Shown here: positions 27,011 to 36,271 of the stretch, in pieces
Position numbering within the stretch: the first letter of the stretch is position 1
Layout of the letters: every line of letters starts with the position of its first letter
Assembly (NCBI RefSeq): GCF_900142035.1
Contig: NZ_FQZI01000002.1
Location: forward strand, 558,001 to 622,000
Reading direction: 5' to 3'
Length of the DNA: 64,000 nt
DNA from: Flavobacterium terrae
GTDB lineage: Bacteria > Bacteroidota > Bacteroidia > Flavobacteriales > Flavobacteriaceae
The notes under the pieces: generated by a model
The model's input: only the letters and a program-made list of their open reading frames with translations
Told to the model about the DNA's origin: nothing
Databases searched by the model: none
Position numbers and translations under genes: made by a program

Positions 27011-28312
27011 TTATATTTTTTTAAACTCAACTCTTCTATTTTGAGCTTTACCTTCTTCCTTAGAATTATCACCTAAAGGTTGAGATTCGCCTTTACCAGA
27101 AGTTTGCATTCTAGAGCTATCGATTCCAAATTTAGACATCAAATAATTCTTAACACTTTCAGCTCTTTTTTCTGAGAGTTTTTGATTATCTGACTCTTTT
27201 CCATCTCCATCTGTATGCCCAATTATCATTACTTTAAAATCTGGAGCAGAATTTAGTGCTTCACCTAACTCTGCCAATACTTTTTCACTCGATGGTTTTA
27301 TAGTCGCTTTATTAGTATCAAATAAAATTTCATTAGTAGTGAAAGCACCCGTTTCAATTAATTTATGGCGAGTATCAGCTCCTGCTTCTGCAAGAACAAT
27401 ATCTGATAAATAAATACGATCATCTAAACCATCGTGCTCATGGTATTCATAAGAATAAAAAACAATATTGTTGTAGTTAACCCCATCTTGAAAAGCATCT
27501 GGCAAATCCCAAATTTTATTTCCATCAATATAAACTCTCATACGCGGTCCCTGACGCCATACCTGAACTCTAACATTATCATTTGAAGAGGTGAATTGAG
27601 CAATTGATTTTTCATTTTTAGAATATTCCTCTCCCTTAGAGTATACAAAAAAACGAGTCAATCCCTTTTGTCCTCCCGCATCTTGAGGGTGTAAATTTAC
27701 CAACACCCCTTCTTTACCATGTCCAAATTGATGCCAATTTTTATAATCTTTTTTATAGTCTGACGAACTAGCAAAAACAAAATTTAAAGGCGTTGAGTAA
27801 TAACTATATTTATCTGAAGTAGCTAAATTAAATTCAAAAGTGAAATTTTTTGGTAATGTTTTATTAAAGTTTTTGATGGTAAATGAACCTCTAGAATTAA
27901 GCATTAACCATTTATCTTTAGATCCTGAAAGTTCAACAACTTCTCCACTTGTGTTTGTCAACCAGTTTACAGGGAAATCTCCAGTAGCATCTTGTTTAAA
28001 ATCTTCTGTAGCTAATATTTTTGTGCCCGAAACAAAATCTTTTGCCCCTTTAGCAGTTTTTTCAGATTTTTTTGATTTTTTTGAAGATGTATCATCTGAT
28101 GTCGATTTACCACCTTTCTTGGCTTCTTCTATTTTTTCATCAGACTTTTGATCTGCTTTATTAATTGTTTTATCAACGTGTCTGTCTACTTTTTCTTCAA
28201 TTTTACGATTGATTTTATCTTCTAATTTTCTACCAAATCCACCTAAAACCTGAGCATTTGTATTAAATGAAAATGCAATGAATACAATTAAAAAAAAACA
28301 ACTCTTTTTCAT
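27011..28312 (-). CDS. OmpA-family outer membrane protein (433 residues)
   Basis: A signal peptide (MKKSCFFLIVFIAFSFNTNAQ) is followed by a Lys/Glu/Asp-rich low-complexity helix (about residues 28-90). A laminin-G-like or concanavalin-like beta domain covers about residues 95-300 (GDFPVNWLTNTSGEVV... RVYIDGNKIWDLPD). The C-terminal OmpA peptidoglycan-binding domain is 320-433 (VMIIGHTDGDGKESDNQKLS; ENRRVEFKKI-type end). It probably links the outer membrane to peptidoglycan. The combination of a charged linker, a beta-sandwich and OmpA is seen in Bacteroidetes but its role is unclear. The gene is convergent with the DUF6340-like lipoprotein. Confidence 0.88.
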   Translation of the reverse strand: MKKSCFFLIVFIAFSFNTNAQVLGGFGRKLEDKINRKIEEKVDRHVDKTINKADQKSDEKIEEAKKGGKSTSDDTSSKKSKKSEKTAKGAKDFVSGTKILATEDFKQDATGDFPVNWLTNTSGEVVELSGSKDKWLMLNSRGSFTIKNFNKTLPKNFTFEFNLATSDKYSYYSTPLNFVFASSSDYKKDYKNWHQFGHGKEGVLVNLHPQDAGGQKGLTRFFVYSKGEEYSKNEKSIAQFTSSNDNVRVQVWRQGPRMRVYIDGNKIWDLPDAFQDGVNYNNIVFYSYEYHEHDGLDDRIYLSDIVLAEAGADTRHKLIETGAFTTNEILFDTNKATIKPSSEKVLAELGEALNSAPDFKVMIIGHTDGDGKESDNQKLSEKRAESVKNYLMSKFGIDSSRMQTSGKGESQPLGDNSKEEGKAQNRRVEFKKI

Positions 28313-28495
28313 ATCAATTTTTTAAAAATCCAATATAACTTATAAAGTTTAGCCTAAAAAATGATTCTAGAAAAAATCTATCAAAGGCAAAAATCATAGA
28401 CGAACGGACAAAATAAAAATCATTTGAAAATGCAAAGAATTATCTTTTTTTTGAGAATATGATAAATGTTAGCTTTTTAAAAGCTTAAAAAAGCG

Positions 28496-28503
28496 TATTT
28501 TTG
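28496..28503 (+). promoter_or_regulatory. Predicted -7 element of the aromatic amino acid hydroxylase gene
   Basis: TATTTTTG matches TAnnTTTG and lies 21 nt before the ATG at 28525. It overlaps an in-frame TTG at 28501, which argues for the ATG start. Confidence 0.55.
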
Positions 28504-28524
28504 CTATATAAACAACATTATTTT

Positions 28525-30282
28525 ATGGAAACTCATTTTGAAAGCAATCCATTAATTGATAAATTACCAAAACACTTAAAACAGTTTATCAAAGCACAAG
28601 ATTACGAAGATTACACACCAATCAATCAGGCAGTGTGGCGTTATGTAATGCGTAAAAATGTAGATTATCTTTCAAAAGTAGCCCATGAATCTTATCTAGA
28701 AGGCCTTACTAAAACTGGTTTAGAAATTGATTCTATTCCAAATATGTACGGTATGAACCGTATTTTAAAAGAAATTGGTTGGGCTGCAGTGGCAGTTGAT
28801 GGTTTTATACCTCCAAGTGCCTTCATGGAATTCCAAGCTTATAATGTTTTAGTAATTGCTAGTGACATTAGACAGTTAGAACATATCGAATACACACCTG
28901 CTCCTGATATTATTCATGAAGGCGCCGGACACGCACCTATTATTGCCAATCCAGAATATGCTGAATATTTAAGACGCTTTGGAGAAATTGGTTGTAAAGC
29001 CATTTCTTCAGCCCGAGATTATGAATTATATGAAGCCATTCGTTTACTTTCGATTTTAAAAGAAGCTGAAGATACACCTGAAGAAGAAATTAAAAAAGCA
29101 GAAGATCAAGTTGACTATCTTCAAAACAATATGGGAGAACTTTCTGAAATGTCAAAAATCAGAAATCTACATTGGTGGACAGTTGAATATGGTTTAATTG
29201 GAACTGTTGAAAACCCTAAAATATATGGTGCTGGACTACTTTCTTCTATTGGAGAAAGTGCTTGGTGCATGACAGATAATGTCAAAAAAATACCTTATGA
29301 GATAAGTGCTGCTGATCAAAGTTTTGACATCACAAAACCTCAACCACAACTATACGTAACTCCTGATTTTTCTCATCTAAGTTTAGTTTTAGAACAATTT
29401 GCCAATAAAATGGCTTTAAGAACAGGTGGCTTAAGTGGTATTAAAAAGCTTATAAGCTCAAAAGCATTAGGAACTATTGAATTAAGTACTGGTCTTCAAA
29501 TTTCGGGAGTATTTACAAATGTGATTGAAAATGAAGGAAATCCAGTCTATGTTCAAACTACTGGAAAAACTGCTTTAGCCTACAGAGAAAAAGAATTAGT
29601 TGGTCATGGCACTGAATATCATGCAGAAGGTTTTGGCTCGCCTATTGGTAAGCTAAAAGGCATCAATTTAGCTATTGAAGATATGAGCCCACGTGATTTA
29701 CAAGCCTACGATATTTATGAAGGCAAACAAATAACGCTAGAATTTGAAGGCAACATAAAAATTAGCGGTGAAATTGTAACAGGAACAAGAAATTTACAAG
29801 GGAAAATTTTATTGATTAAGTTTAAAAATTGTACCGTTACACAAGGTGATACAGTTTTATTTAGACCAGAATGGGGAATCTATGATATGGCAGTTGGAAA
29901 AGAAATTATCTCTGGTTTCTCTGGTCCTGCCGATGTTACAAGTTTCGATATGATTACTCATGTTCCTTCTTCTAAAACTATTAAACAAAAGAAAACTCCA
30001 GAACGTGAAGAATTAGAGAATTTATATAAAAATGTTCGAAACATTCGCGAAAATAAACCATCTGAAACTACTTTAAAAGAAGCTTTTGGTGCAGTTACAA
30101 GCAACCATCCAAATGATTGGTTATTATGTATTGAAATTGCAGAATTAACTCATAAGACTAATGATAATGAGTTTACAGACAAAATTATCAATTACTTAGA
30201 AAGCTTAAAAATTCGTCGTCCTGAAGTAGCTCATTTAATTTCAAATGGTTTAGATCTTATTTTTGATAAAATTTCTGCTTAA
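28525..30282 (+). CDS. Aromatic amino acid hydroxylase (phenylalanine 4-monooxygenase type), extended
   Basis: A 585-residue pterin-dependent aromatic amino acid hydroxylase. Iron ligands are His131 and His136 in PDIIHEGAGHAPII, and Glu221 in HWWTVEYGLIG. Compared with phenylalanine hydroxylases, where this Glu follows the first His by about 45 residues, it is 90 residues away here because of a helical Glu/Lys-rich insertion (about 172-212). After the catalytic part, about 300 residues form a domain I do not recognise (residues ~300-585, with strand-rich AYDIYEGKQITLEFEGNIKI and a helical end). Expected to hydroxylate phenylalanine, and possibly tyrosine or tryptophan, in the cytoplasm; the extension could regulate or oligomerise it. 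Likely monocistronic. Confidence 0.9.
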   Translation: METHFESNPLIDKLPKHLKQFIKAQDYEDYTPINQAVWRYVMRKNVDYLSKVAHESYLEGLTKTGLEIDSIPNMYGMNRILKEIGWAAVAVDGFIPPSAFMEFQAYNVLVIASDIRQLEHIEYTPAPDIIHEGAGHAPIIANPEYAEYLRRFGEIGCKAISSARDYELYEAIRLLSILKEAEDTPEEEIKKAEDQVDYLQNNMGELSEMSKIRNLHWWTVEYGLIGTVENPKIYGAGLLSSIGESAWCMTDNVKKIPYEISAADQSFDITKPQPQLYVTPDFSHLSLVLEQFANKMALRTGGLSGIKKLISSKALGTIELSTGLQISGVFTNVIENEGNPVYVQTTGKTALAYREKELVGHGTEYHAEGFGSPIGKLKGINLAIEDMSPRDLQAYDIYEGKQITLEFEGNIKISGEIVTGTRNLQGKILLIKFKNCTVTQGDTVLFRPEWGIYDMAVGKEIISGFSGPADVTSFDMITHVPSSKTIKQKKTPEREELENLYKNVRNIRENKPSETTLKEAFGAVTSNHPNDWLLCIEIAELTHKTNDNEFTDKIINYLESLKIRRPEVAHLISNGLDLIFDKISA

Positions 30283-30318
30283 GTAACGAAAGTCACAATA
30301 CAATAATTAATATGCCCG

Positions 30319-30326
30319 TAACTTTG
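30319..30326 (+). promoter_or_regulatory. Predicted -7 element of the rhodanese gene
   Basis: TAACTTTG matches TAnnTTTG, 16 nt before the ATG at 30343. Confidence 0.55.
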
Positions 30327-30342
30327 ATAAAAAAATCAAATT

Positions 30343-30651
30343 ATGGGCATTTTAGATTTATTAGGGTTAGGTAGTAAAACCAACAATATTCAAGAGTTTA
30401 TAGAAAAAGGAGCGATTATAATCGACGTTAGGACCAGTGGTGAATTTGCTTCAGGTCATATAAAAGGTTCTAAAAACATTCCTTTAGACAAAATACAAAG
30501 TAAGATTGAAGAAATTAAAAAATTCAACAAACCTGTCATTACTTGTTGTAGAAGCGGAATGAGAAGTGGTCAGGCAGCTTTAACTTTAAAACAACATGGT
30601 GTTGAATGTATTAATGGTGGCGGTTGGGATAATCTAGAAAAACAATTATAA
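30343..30651 (+). CDS. Single-domain rhodanese-like protein (102 residues)
   Basis: One rhodanese domain: IIIDVRTSGEFASGHIKGSKNIPL (about residues 25-48) and the active-site loop CRSGMRSG with the catalytic Cys69. It should carry persulfide sulfur or act as a thiosulfate:thiol sulfurtransferase in the cytoplasm. A C-terminal GGWDNL motif is typical of this small class. No signal peptide is present. It has its own promoter and a shared terminator with the DUF4230 gene. Confidence 0.93.
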   Translation: MGILDLLGLGSKTNNIQEFIEKGAIIIDVRTSGEFASGHIKGSKNIPLDKIQSKIEEIKKFNKPVITCCRSGMRSGQAALTLKQHGVECINGGGWDNLEKQL

Positions 30652-30668
30652 CTCTTAACAATTCAAAA

Positions 30669-30693
30669 AAAGGCTTCTGACAATGAAGCCTTT
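30669..30693. terminator. Shared terminator between rhodanese and DUF4230 genes
   Basis: AAAGGCTTC (30669-30677) pairs with GAAGCCTTT (30685-30693) around TGACAAT. An A-run precedes it and a T-rich stretch follows. The DUF4230 stop codon is in the distal arm. Confidence 0.75.
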
Positions 30694-31303
30694 AGATTTT
30701 AAATTCATTTTCAGATTTTATCTCCTCTCCTTTATATTCAACTTTCCATCCTACAGAATGCGTCACCAAAAGTATTTTTGACAATTCGCTAATCAATCTA
30801 TTTTGAGCATTGGATTTCAGTGTAGACTTTTCAATTTTCTTTGCTAAATCAAGCTTAACTTTTTTAGCTATATTATTAAAATCAGCTCCTGTAAACTCAT
30901 TAAACTTGCTTTGTTCAATATCATAATACTGGATGTCAGGACTAATTTTTATTTCCTCTTTTGGAATAGAAACTATACGAATTGTTTTGTTTTCTTCATC
31001 TACTTCATATTTCATTTGGCGCAAATCATACATTACTGAAACATCTGAATTAGCCACAACAATCGCTTTTTTATCAAAAGAAACCAAACCTCCAAAATAA
31101 CTATCTTTATCTTTAAACGTAAGAACTTGAGAATAATGACCTTCGGTAACTACTAACTTACCTACATTTTTTATTTGTTCTTGTATTAGATTAGAACCGT
31201 ATTCTGTGGTGTTTTCTTTTTCACCTGAAAAATATTTATAAGTAAAAAAAGCCATTACCAAAAAAAGTAAGGCAAAAAATAATTTTTTATACAAGTTTAT
31301 CAT
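30692..31303 (-). CDS. DUF4230 membrane-anchored protein (203 residues)
   Basis: One N-terminal transmembrane segment (KLFFALLFLVMAFFTYKYF) anchors an extracytoplasmic domain. It includes KLVVTEGHYSQVLTF and the conserved strand-rich middle VSVMYDLRQMKYEVDEE, typical of DUF4230 (family assigned from memory). The C-terminal third is helical. Function unknown. The gene lies on the same strand as the GSCFA and exosortase genes but is separated from them by a terminator, so it is probably a separate unit. Confidence 0.8.
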   Translation of the reverse strand: MINLYKKLFFALLFLVMAFFTYKYFSGEKENTTEYGSNLIQEQIKNVGKLVVTEGHYSQVLTFKDKDSYFGGLVSFDKKAIVVANSDVSVMYDLRQMKYEVDEENKTIRIVSIPKEEIKISPDIQYYDIEQSKFNEFTGADFNNIAKKVKLDLAKKIEKSTLKSNAQNRLISELSKILLVTHSVGWKVEYKGEEIKSENEFKI

Positions 31304-31327
31304 GCTCTTATTTTAAAACATAAAGAT

Positions 31328-31358
31328 AAAAAAAAGAAGCTTCAAATACTGAAGCTTC
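31328..31358 (-). terminator. Terminator of the exosortase operon (minus strand)
   Basis: GAAGCTTC (31336-31343) and GAAGCTTC (31351-31358) form a perfect inverted repeat. On the minus strand the hairpin is followed by an eight-base T-run, so it terminates transcription from the GSCFA side. Confidence 0.85.
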
Positions 31359-31408
31359 AAAACCCAATCAAATTATATTCGATAAATATTTATGAAAAAA
31401 ATTAGTGA

Positions 31409-31498
31409 CTAAACATAAACCAAAAGTATATAGACATTCAATAACAACAATGCTACTATTACAAAAACAATCCCTATGAATTTGATATTAATTCTCAT
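31409..31498 (-). CDS. Candidate 29-residue single-pass membrane peptide
   Basis: A complete ATG-to-TAG frame encodes MRINIKFIGIVFVIVALLLL and then NVYILLVYV. It is a short basic head followed by an almost uninterrupted hydrophobic helix, typical of bacterial small membrane proteins. It lies 58 nt downstream of the GSCFA gene stop and upstream of a strong same-strand terminator, so it should be on the GSCFA-exosortase transcript. AT-rich spacer can produce hydrophobic frames by chance, so the call is tentative. No known function. Confidence 0.5.
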   Translation of the reverse strand: MRINIKFIGIVFVIVALLLLNVYILLVYV

Positions 31499-31556
31499 AC
31501 AACTAGAATTGAATTTCAAATTTCAGGAAATTTATAATTAAAACAAATAGGTAGAT

Positions 31557-32534
31557 TTACCTGTTTTTAAATCTAATGCTTTCGTTGCTCTTCTCTAAAT
31601 CAAGAATTTTTAATTCTAAATTTTTTAAAAACTTTTGATGACTCTCTGAATTTGAATTAAAAGGTCTATGATGTAAAGCCTTTTGAATATCACATACTTT
31701 TTGCATTGTTGCAAATTCCTTTTCTTCAACAAAATTTTCAAAGAATTTTATCCAAATATAATCGATAGCAGTTGGATTAGGATGCAACATGTCTTCTGCA
31801 TAAAAACGATAATCCCGAAGTTCATCCATCATAATTTCGTAGCTAGGAAAATAATTAGCAATAGATGACTTTTGATTAACAACATTATAAACAGCCAAAA
31901 GCAAATTGGCTTTACTCACTTGATTTTCAACAAAACCATCCTTGATATGTCTAACCGGCGATACTGTAAAAGTGAATTTAGCATTAGCATTTATAGAAGC
32001 TACCAGTTGAATTATATTTTGAATACTTTTTTCAACAATCTCTACAGATAGTAATTCTTTTGCAAACTGCTTTTGTGGTACTTTATGGCAATTGGCCACT
32101 ATTTCTCCCGAAACAACATCTCGATATACCCAAGATGTTCCCAATGTTATAACAAAATGAGAGAACTCTTTTAATTGGGCATGAGTTTCATCTATCAATC
32201 GATTAAGATGATTTATAAAATCTTCTTTATCTAAATTGGAAAGTTCAGAATGCACTTCAAAGCAATGCCAAGCTTCGTTGTGATAAAAAATATCTTTTTC
32301 TGTAAAACATCTTTTTTCAACAACTCTACGAATTAATTTCTCAATCGATACGGCATTAAAAATTATTCCAAAAGGATTTACTTGATTCTTGAATTTGAAG
32401 TATTCGAATTTTTCTCCAATATTTTCTGCAAAACAAGAACCTATCAAAAAGATTTTAGATTTATAAAAAATAGGGAAATGACTTTTAACAAGAGGAACTT
32501 CTGTTCTAAATTGCATGTGTAAAGATATTTTCAT
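31557..32534 (-). CDS. GSCFA-family protein (325 residues)
   Basis: The family motif GSCFAENIG is at residues 32-40 (Ser33 is the likely nucleophile-like serine). GSCFA proteins belong to the SGNH/GDSL-like hydrolase superfamily; the reaction is not defined here. Other blocks are NPFGIIFNA, FVITLGTSWVYRD and DMLHPNPTAIDYIW; the HPN near the end resembles the catalytic Asp-His pair of SGNH enzymes. No signal peptide is visible. The ATG at 32534 is chosen over a TTG at 32537. It is 24 nt after the exosortase gene, so it is probably co-transcribed. Confidence 0.9.
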   Translation of the reverse strand: MKISLHMQFRTEVPLVKSHFPIFYKSKIFLIGSCFAENIGEKFEYFKFKNQVNPFGIIFNAVSIEKLIRRVVEKRCFTEKDIFYHNEAWHCFEVHSELSNLDKEDFINHLNRLIDETHAQLKEFSHFVITLGTSWVYRDVVSGEIVANCHKVPQKQFAKELLSVEIVEKSIQNIIQLVASINANAKFTFTVSPVRHIKDGFVENQVSKANLLLAVYNVVNQKSSIANYFPSYEIMMDELRDYRFYAEDMLHPNPTAIDYIWIKFFENFVEEKEFATMQKVCDIQKALHHRPFNSNSESHQKFLKNLELKILDLEKSNESIRFKNR

Positions 32535-32558
32535 CAAATTTACAAAATTTGATTTTGC

Positions 32559-33788
32559 CTAAACTTGTTTGACTTGATTTATCAATCGTATCGTTTTATT
32601 GTAAATCAATTTGTAAAACATAACTTCTATAAAGGATGTATATTTTTTATCTCCACATTCATACCACCAGTAAGATATATAATATCGATTATCCTTTTCC
32701 ATTTTATTATACCAAACTTTTGAATGATTTAACTCAATAATTTTGGATTCTAAAATTTTATAACCATCTCCTGTCCAACAAATCATTGGTTTGTGAGAAG
32801 GAGTTTTTATATAGGTTAGTTTATTAGTTTCTGAGATTTTAAAGACTTCATCATTTACCCACTCTCCTTTTTCAATAGCATATTCTGAACTAATGTTCTC
32901 TAATAAATTAAAATTTTGAACTTTATACATTTCTAAAGAGGTAGTAAAAACTAAAACAAAAGCCGTTAGAATAGGAAACCAATTAATTTTATCATTTATT
33001 TTTTGCTCGGGATTTTGATTGGGTTTTATATAACGTATCAAGATCAACATTGGAAGAATTTGATATAATAAAAAACAAACCAAACCAACACTATGATGCA
33101 AAAGATTCTCCTGTGTGCAATCAAGCAAAACCAATGTAATAATTCTAAAAAAATTAGAAATGACATTGAGCACTGTTACTATGAAACAAAAAAATACGAT
33201 TTGAACTATATTAAAATAACTCTTATTTTTTCTTTCCTCTATGGTAAGCAACGTCGCAGCTGCTAGAAAACCTGTCTTAAACATAGACAAGCCCATACAA
33301 GCGGTATCTATGGTTATTTTAGCATCATTTATATAAAAATTGACTCCTTCTATTTTATCAATTTGGATACTATTTTTCAATACCAAATAAACTCCTTGAC
33401 ATAATGCTTGCTTTATTTCTGAAGATAAGTGTTCGAAGAATTTATTAAAAAGCGAAGAAAACAATAACAAACAGATAAAAGCTATATAGGAAAACTTTTT
33501 TGTGAAACTGTAATAAACTAAACAGATGATAATACAAAGCGATAGAAAATGTAATGATTTAGTATGAAGTCTATAACTCACAAATTCAAACAAAACCAAA
33601 AACACCAGAAGTAGATAATGTATCTTCATCTTTGTATTTCTACCTCCAATAAAAAACAAAATCATTGAAAGCACAACTCCTATGAAATCATTTTCTAGAG
33701 CAAAAAAAAGCACTTTGTAATTCATTACCATTAGCAATGCTAGGATAAGAACCACAAAGGCTTTTTTATATTTAATTACGAATGTCAT
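32559..33788 (-). CDS. xrtN: Exosortase N
   Basis: A 409-residue integral membrane protein with about eight transmembrane segments in the first 265 residues. The exosortase triad is visible: Cys164 in TIDTACMGLSMF, Arg215 in SNFFRIITLV and His231 in LLHHSVGLVCF. A C-terminal extension of about 140 residues (260-409) follows, a periplasmic-type domain after the last helix. Exosortases cut C-terminal sorting tails near the membrane and transfer the protein to another carrier. In the Bacteroidetes type N system the partner is an adjacent VIT-domain protein, which is the gene directly upstream here. The start codon overlaps its stop by 1 nt (TAATG), showing translational coupling. Confidence 0.92.
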   Translation of the reverse strand: MTFVIKYKKAFVVLILALLMVMNYKVLFFALENDFIGVVLSMILFFIGGRNTKMKIHYLLLVFLVLFEFVSYRLHTKSLHFLSLCIIICLVYYSFTKKFSYIAFICLLLFSSLFNKFFEHLSSEIKQALCQGVYLVLKNSIQIDKIEGVNFYINDAKITIDTACMGLSMFKTGFLAAATLLTIEERKNKSYFNIVQIVFFCFIVTVLNVISNFFRIITLVLLDCTQENLLHHSVGLVCFLLYQILPMLILIRYIKPNQNPEQKINDKINWFPILTAFVLVFTTSLEMYKVQNFNLLENISSEYAIEKGEWVNDEVFKISETNKLTYIKTPSHKPMICWTGDGYKILESKIIELNHSKVWYNKMEKDNRYYISYWWYECGDKKYTSFIEVMFYKLIYNKTIRLINQVKQV

Positions 33789-36271
33789 TAGGCAACTGAA
33801 TTCTTTTTTTGTCTATTATAATAATACAAAAGCGTCAATGCTAATACTCCAATCAAAGCCCATTCATAAGGCTCTGGAACTGCTCCATCATTATTAATTG
33901 ATGCATTACCCAGAGTATTTACATTTTTTTCAATTCCGTTATTTTCATAATCCTGATCTGTCTCCAATACAATCAAGGATGAAATTGGCGTGACAACATT
34001 AGCTTCTTTTGCCAAATCAACGAATTTATTATTTGCCAATGAATCCGATTGAATGTTTACTTGTTCGTCAAGTACTTTACCAAAAGCATACATTCTAAAG
34101 ATATGATTTGAACCATTGCTTTTTGAGTTATCTGCTAATGGATTTTCCTCAATTGCAACATTAGCCACTTCAAGATTTACTTCATTTTCCTTTTTCTCAA
34201 ATTCTTCAAATTGATTTTTAGCAATCAAGTCAAGACAATTACTTAGATCTGTTTGTAAAAAACCAACATACTTTTGTTCTTTAATCGTTTGCCAGAACGG
34301 ATTTATTTCGTTTGAAATCGAAATAACCTTTATGTTTTTCTGTTTCGTTTTTGCTTTAACTTTTTTAAGGTAATTAGACTCTTCTAACTCTTCAAAATTA
34401 GCTGAGAACGTTCCGCATTTTGTCACCAGTAAACTATTATCTTTCAACTTATACAATGGAGGTAATGAATATTGCAATGATTGAAACTGATCAAAAACAA
34501 CCTCATAATTCTCTTTATTTATTTCCCTCAATTCATTATTTAAAAAAGCATAGTATTTGTGATTAATATTATTTAAAATCATTTCTAAATCATTCTTTTC
34601 CCAATTACTATTTAAGTCTAAAACAATCATTTCTGGGACAAATGAAATTCGTTCTTTTTGGACTTTCTTCAAATTATAGATCTTATCCTTCCAAATAAAA
34701 GAATTATCAAATGCTTTATTATTTAATGGTAATACAGTTTCCCATTCATCAAGTCCTTTTGATTTATTGATATGAAAATTGTTAACCAATTCGAAATCTT
34801 TACTTGTTTCAAATGTATTATCCCCAACAATTTGTATTCTAGACAAAGTTTCTGCATTAGAAATATTTGGCCCTTTGATGTTTAAGCTGGAATATGTCAT
34901 TTTAGAATCGAAAACTTTCAAAGGGGTGGTAAATCCACACTTAAAAGTCCTTGGTAATTCTCGAGTAATAGGAAAAACGCGAACTACAACCCTATTCCCT
35001 TCTTTCCATTGCATTAAGGAAGGGTCACGTGCCTCTACTCCTACAATTTGTTGATACGCTGCTTTAGCTTTCTCTTTAGTAGTCAATACCCCTTTTCGTT
35101 CTACCCCATTTACCCATAAAGAAAGTGAAGTTGCTACAGAACCTTCTGGAAGTTGAAATGAATAAATAGCTTCTTTATTACCCCAAGAATCTTCTTCACA
35201 AACAACATCCATAGTGATTTCAGTATAGGCTAATCGTTCATTGGCATATATCTTTACATCTTCCTTAATATTTTTTGTAACTAAGTCTTTACCGCTCCAT
35301 AACTGCTCTTCTGTTTCTAGACGCTTATCGAAATTAGATTTCAAAATATTTATTCTATCATCCGCACTTAATGAAAGTTCGTCAAGAAACAAATAAGCAA
35401 TGTTTACGATTGGATTATGTGTCTTTCTTTCATTGAACTGCTTATTCCCTAGTCCATCTAAACCTCTAAATTCAAAAAAACTACCACTTTCGATATAAAC
35501 GATACCTTTTTTAAGTAGTATTTCATTGAAAAAATTAGGCTTAAGATTTTGTGATACTTTTATATAATTTGGCAAGTCAGTATCTGTATCAAAAGACTTT
35601 GTTATCAGATGGCTGTTTATCTTTGTATTTTCAATTGTTAACAATGCTACAAAAGTTACAATCCCAACTACTCCAAGCAAAAAACCTGAAGTAAACTGCA
35701 ACATATTTTTTTTATCAATATGACTAGTATTAAATAACTTCTGAATATGCCAAAAACAAACAATTGCAGGTACTAAACCGTAAAAACCTAATCCTATAGC
35801 TAAAACACCTATAAAAGACAAAGGCATAAGAGGAATAAGATAGAACATAAAATAAACGATCATTAAAAATGTAAGTCCATTAACAAAATAAATTATTGGA
35901 GTTAAAGCCCTGTGTTTGTAATCATTGTAAATTAAAAAGTTAGACAAACAAAACACAAAAGTGATAATGTAAACCCATACTGGTAAATTCTCAAAAATGC
36001 ATATCAAAACATTTGCTGAAAAACAGCCGATAAACCAGTTTAAAAATAAAAATGGAATAATATGATTATAGGTTCCCCTACCATACAAAATTTTAAAAAT
36101 GAAATATACCCCATAAACTATTTCAATAATTATGGCTAAAAAACAAACAGATTCCATTCCTTGAATATCCAAATGAACTCCTAACAATGCAATCATTAAA
36201 AAACAAACACTCAATATAGTCACTGCTATACTGATATAAACCCCTTTCTTATTTAGAAAACCTTTTTTCAT
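33788..36271 (-). CDS. XrtN-system VIT-domain protein (827 residues)
   Basis: The N-terminal 240 residues hold several transmembrane helices. A VIT (vault/inter-alpha-trypsin inhibitor) domain lies near residues 330-440 (TEITMDVVCEEDSWGNKEAI; VNGVERKGVLTTKEKAKAAY; RVVVRVFPITRELP). Further beta-rich segments follow. The C-terminus is a PEP-type sorting tail: PEPYEW (799-804), a hydrophobic helix (ALIGVLALTLLYYY) and a basic end (NRQKKN). This tail would be the recognition site of the exosortase encoded next. It therefore appears to be the sole local substrate of XrtN. The function of VIT domains in bacteria is unclear. Confidence 0.92.
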   Translation of the reverse strand: MKKGFLNKKGVYISIAVTILSVCFLMIALLGVHLDIQGMESVCFLAIIIEIVYGVYFIFKILYGRGTYNHIIPFLFLNWFIGCFSANVLICIFENLPVWVYIITFVFCLSNFLIYNDYKHRALTPIIYFVNGLTFLMIVYFMFYLIPLMPLSFIGVLAIGLGFYGLVPAIVCFWHIQKLFNTSHIDKKNMLQFTSGFLLGVVGIVTFVALLTIENTKINSHLITKSFDTDTDLPNYIKVSQNLKPNFFNEILLKKGIVYIESGSFFEFRGLDGLGNKQFNERKTHNPIVNIAYLFLDELSLSADDRINILKSNFDKRLETEEQLWSGKDLVTKNIKEDVKIYANERLAYTEITMDVVCEEDSWGNKEAIYSFQLPEGSVATSLSLWVNGVERKGVLTTKEKAKAAYQQIVGVEARDPSLMQWKEGNRVVVRVFPITRELPRTFKCGFTTPLKVFDSKMTYSSLNIKGPNISNAETLSRIQIVGDNTFETSKDFELVNNFHINKSKGLDEWETVLPLNNKAFDNSFIWKDKIYNLKKVQKERISFVPEMIVLDLNSNWEKNDLEMILNNINHKYYAFLNNELREINKENYEVVFDQFQSLQYSLPPLYKLKDNSLLVTKCGTFSANFEELEESNYLKKVKAKTKQKNIKVISISNEINPFWQTIKEQKYVGFLQTDLSNCLDLIAKNQFEEFEKKENEVNLEVANVAIEENPLADNSKSNGSNHIFRMYAFGKVLDEQVNIQSDSLANNKFVDLAKEANVVTPISSLIVLETDQDYENNGIEKNVNTLGNASINNDGAVPEPYEWALIGVLALTLLYYYNRQKKNSVA

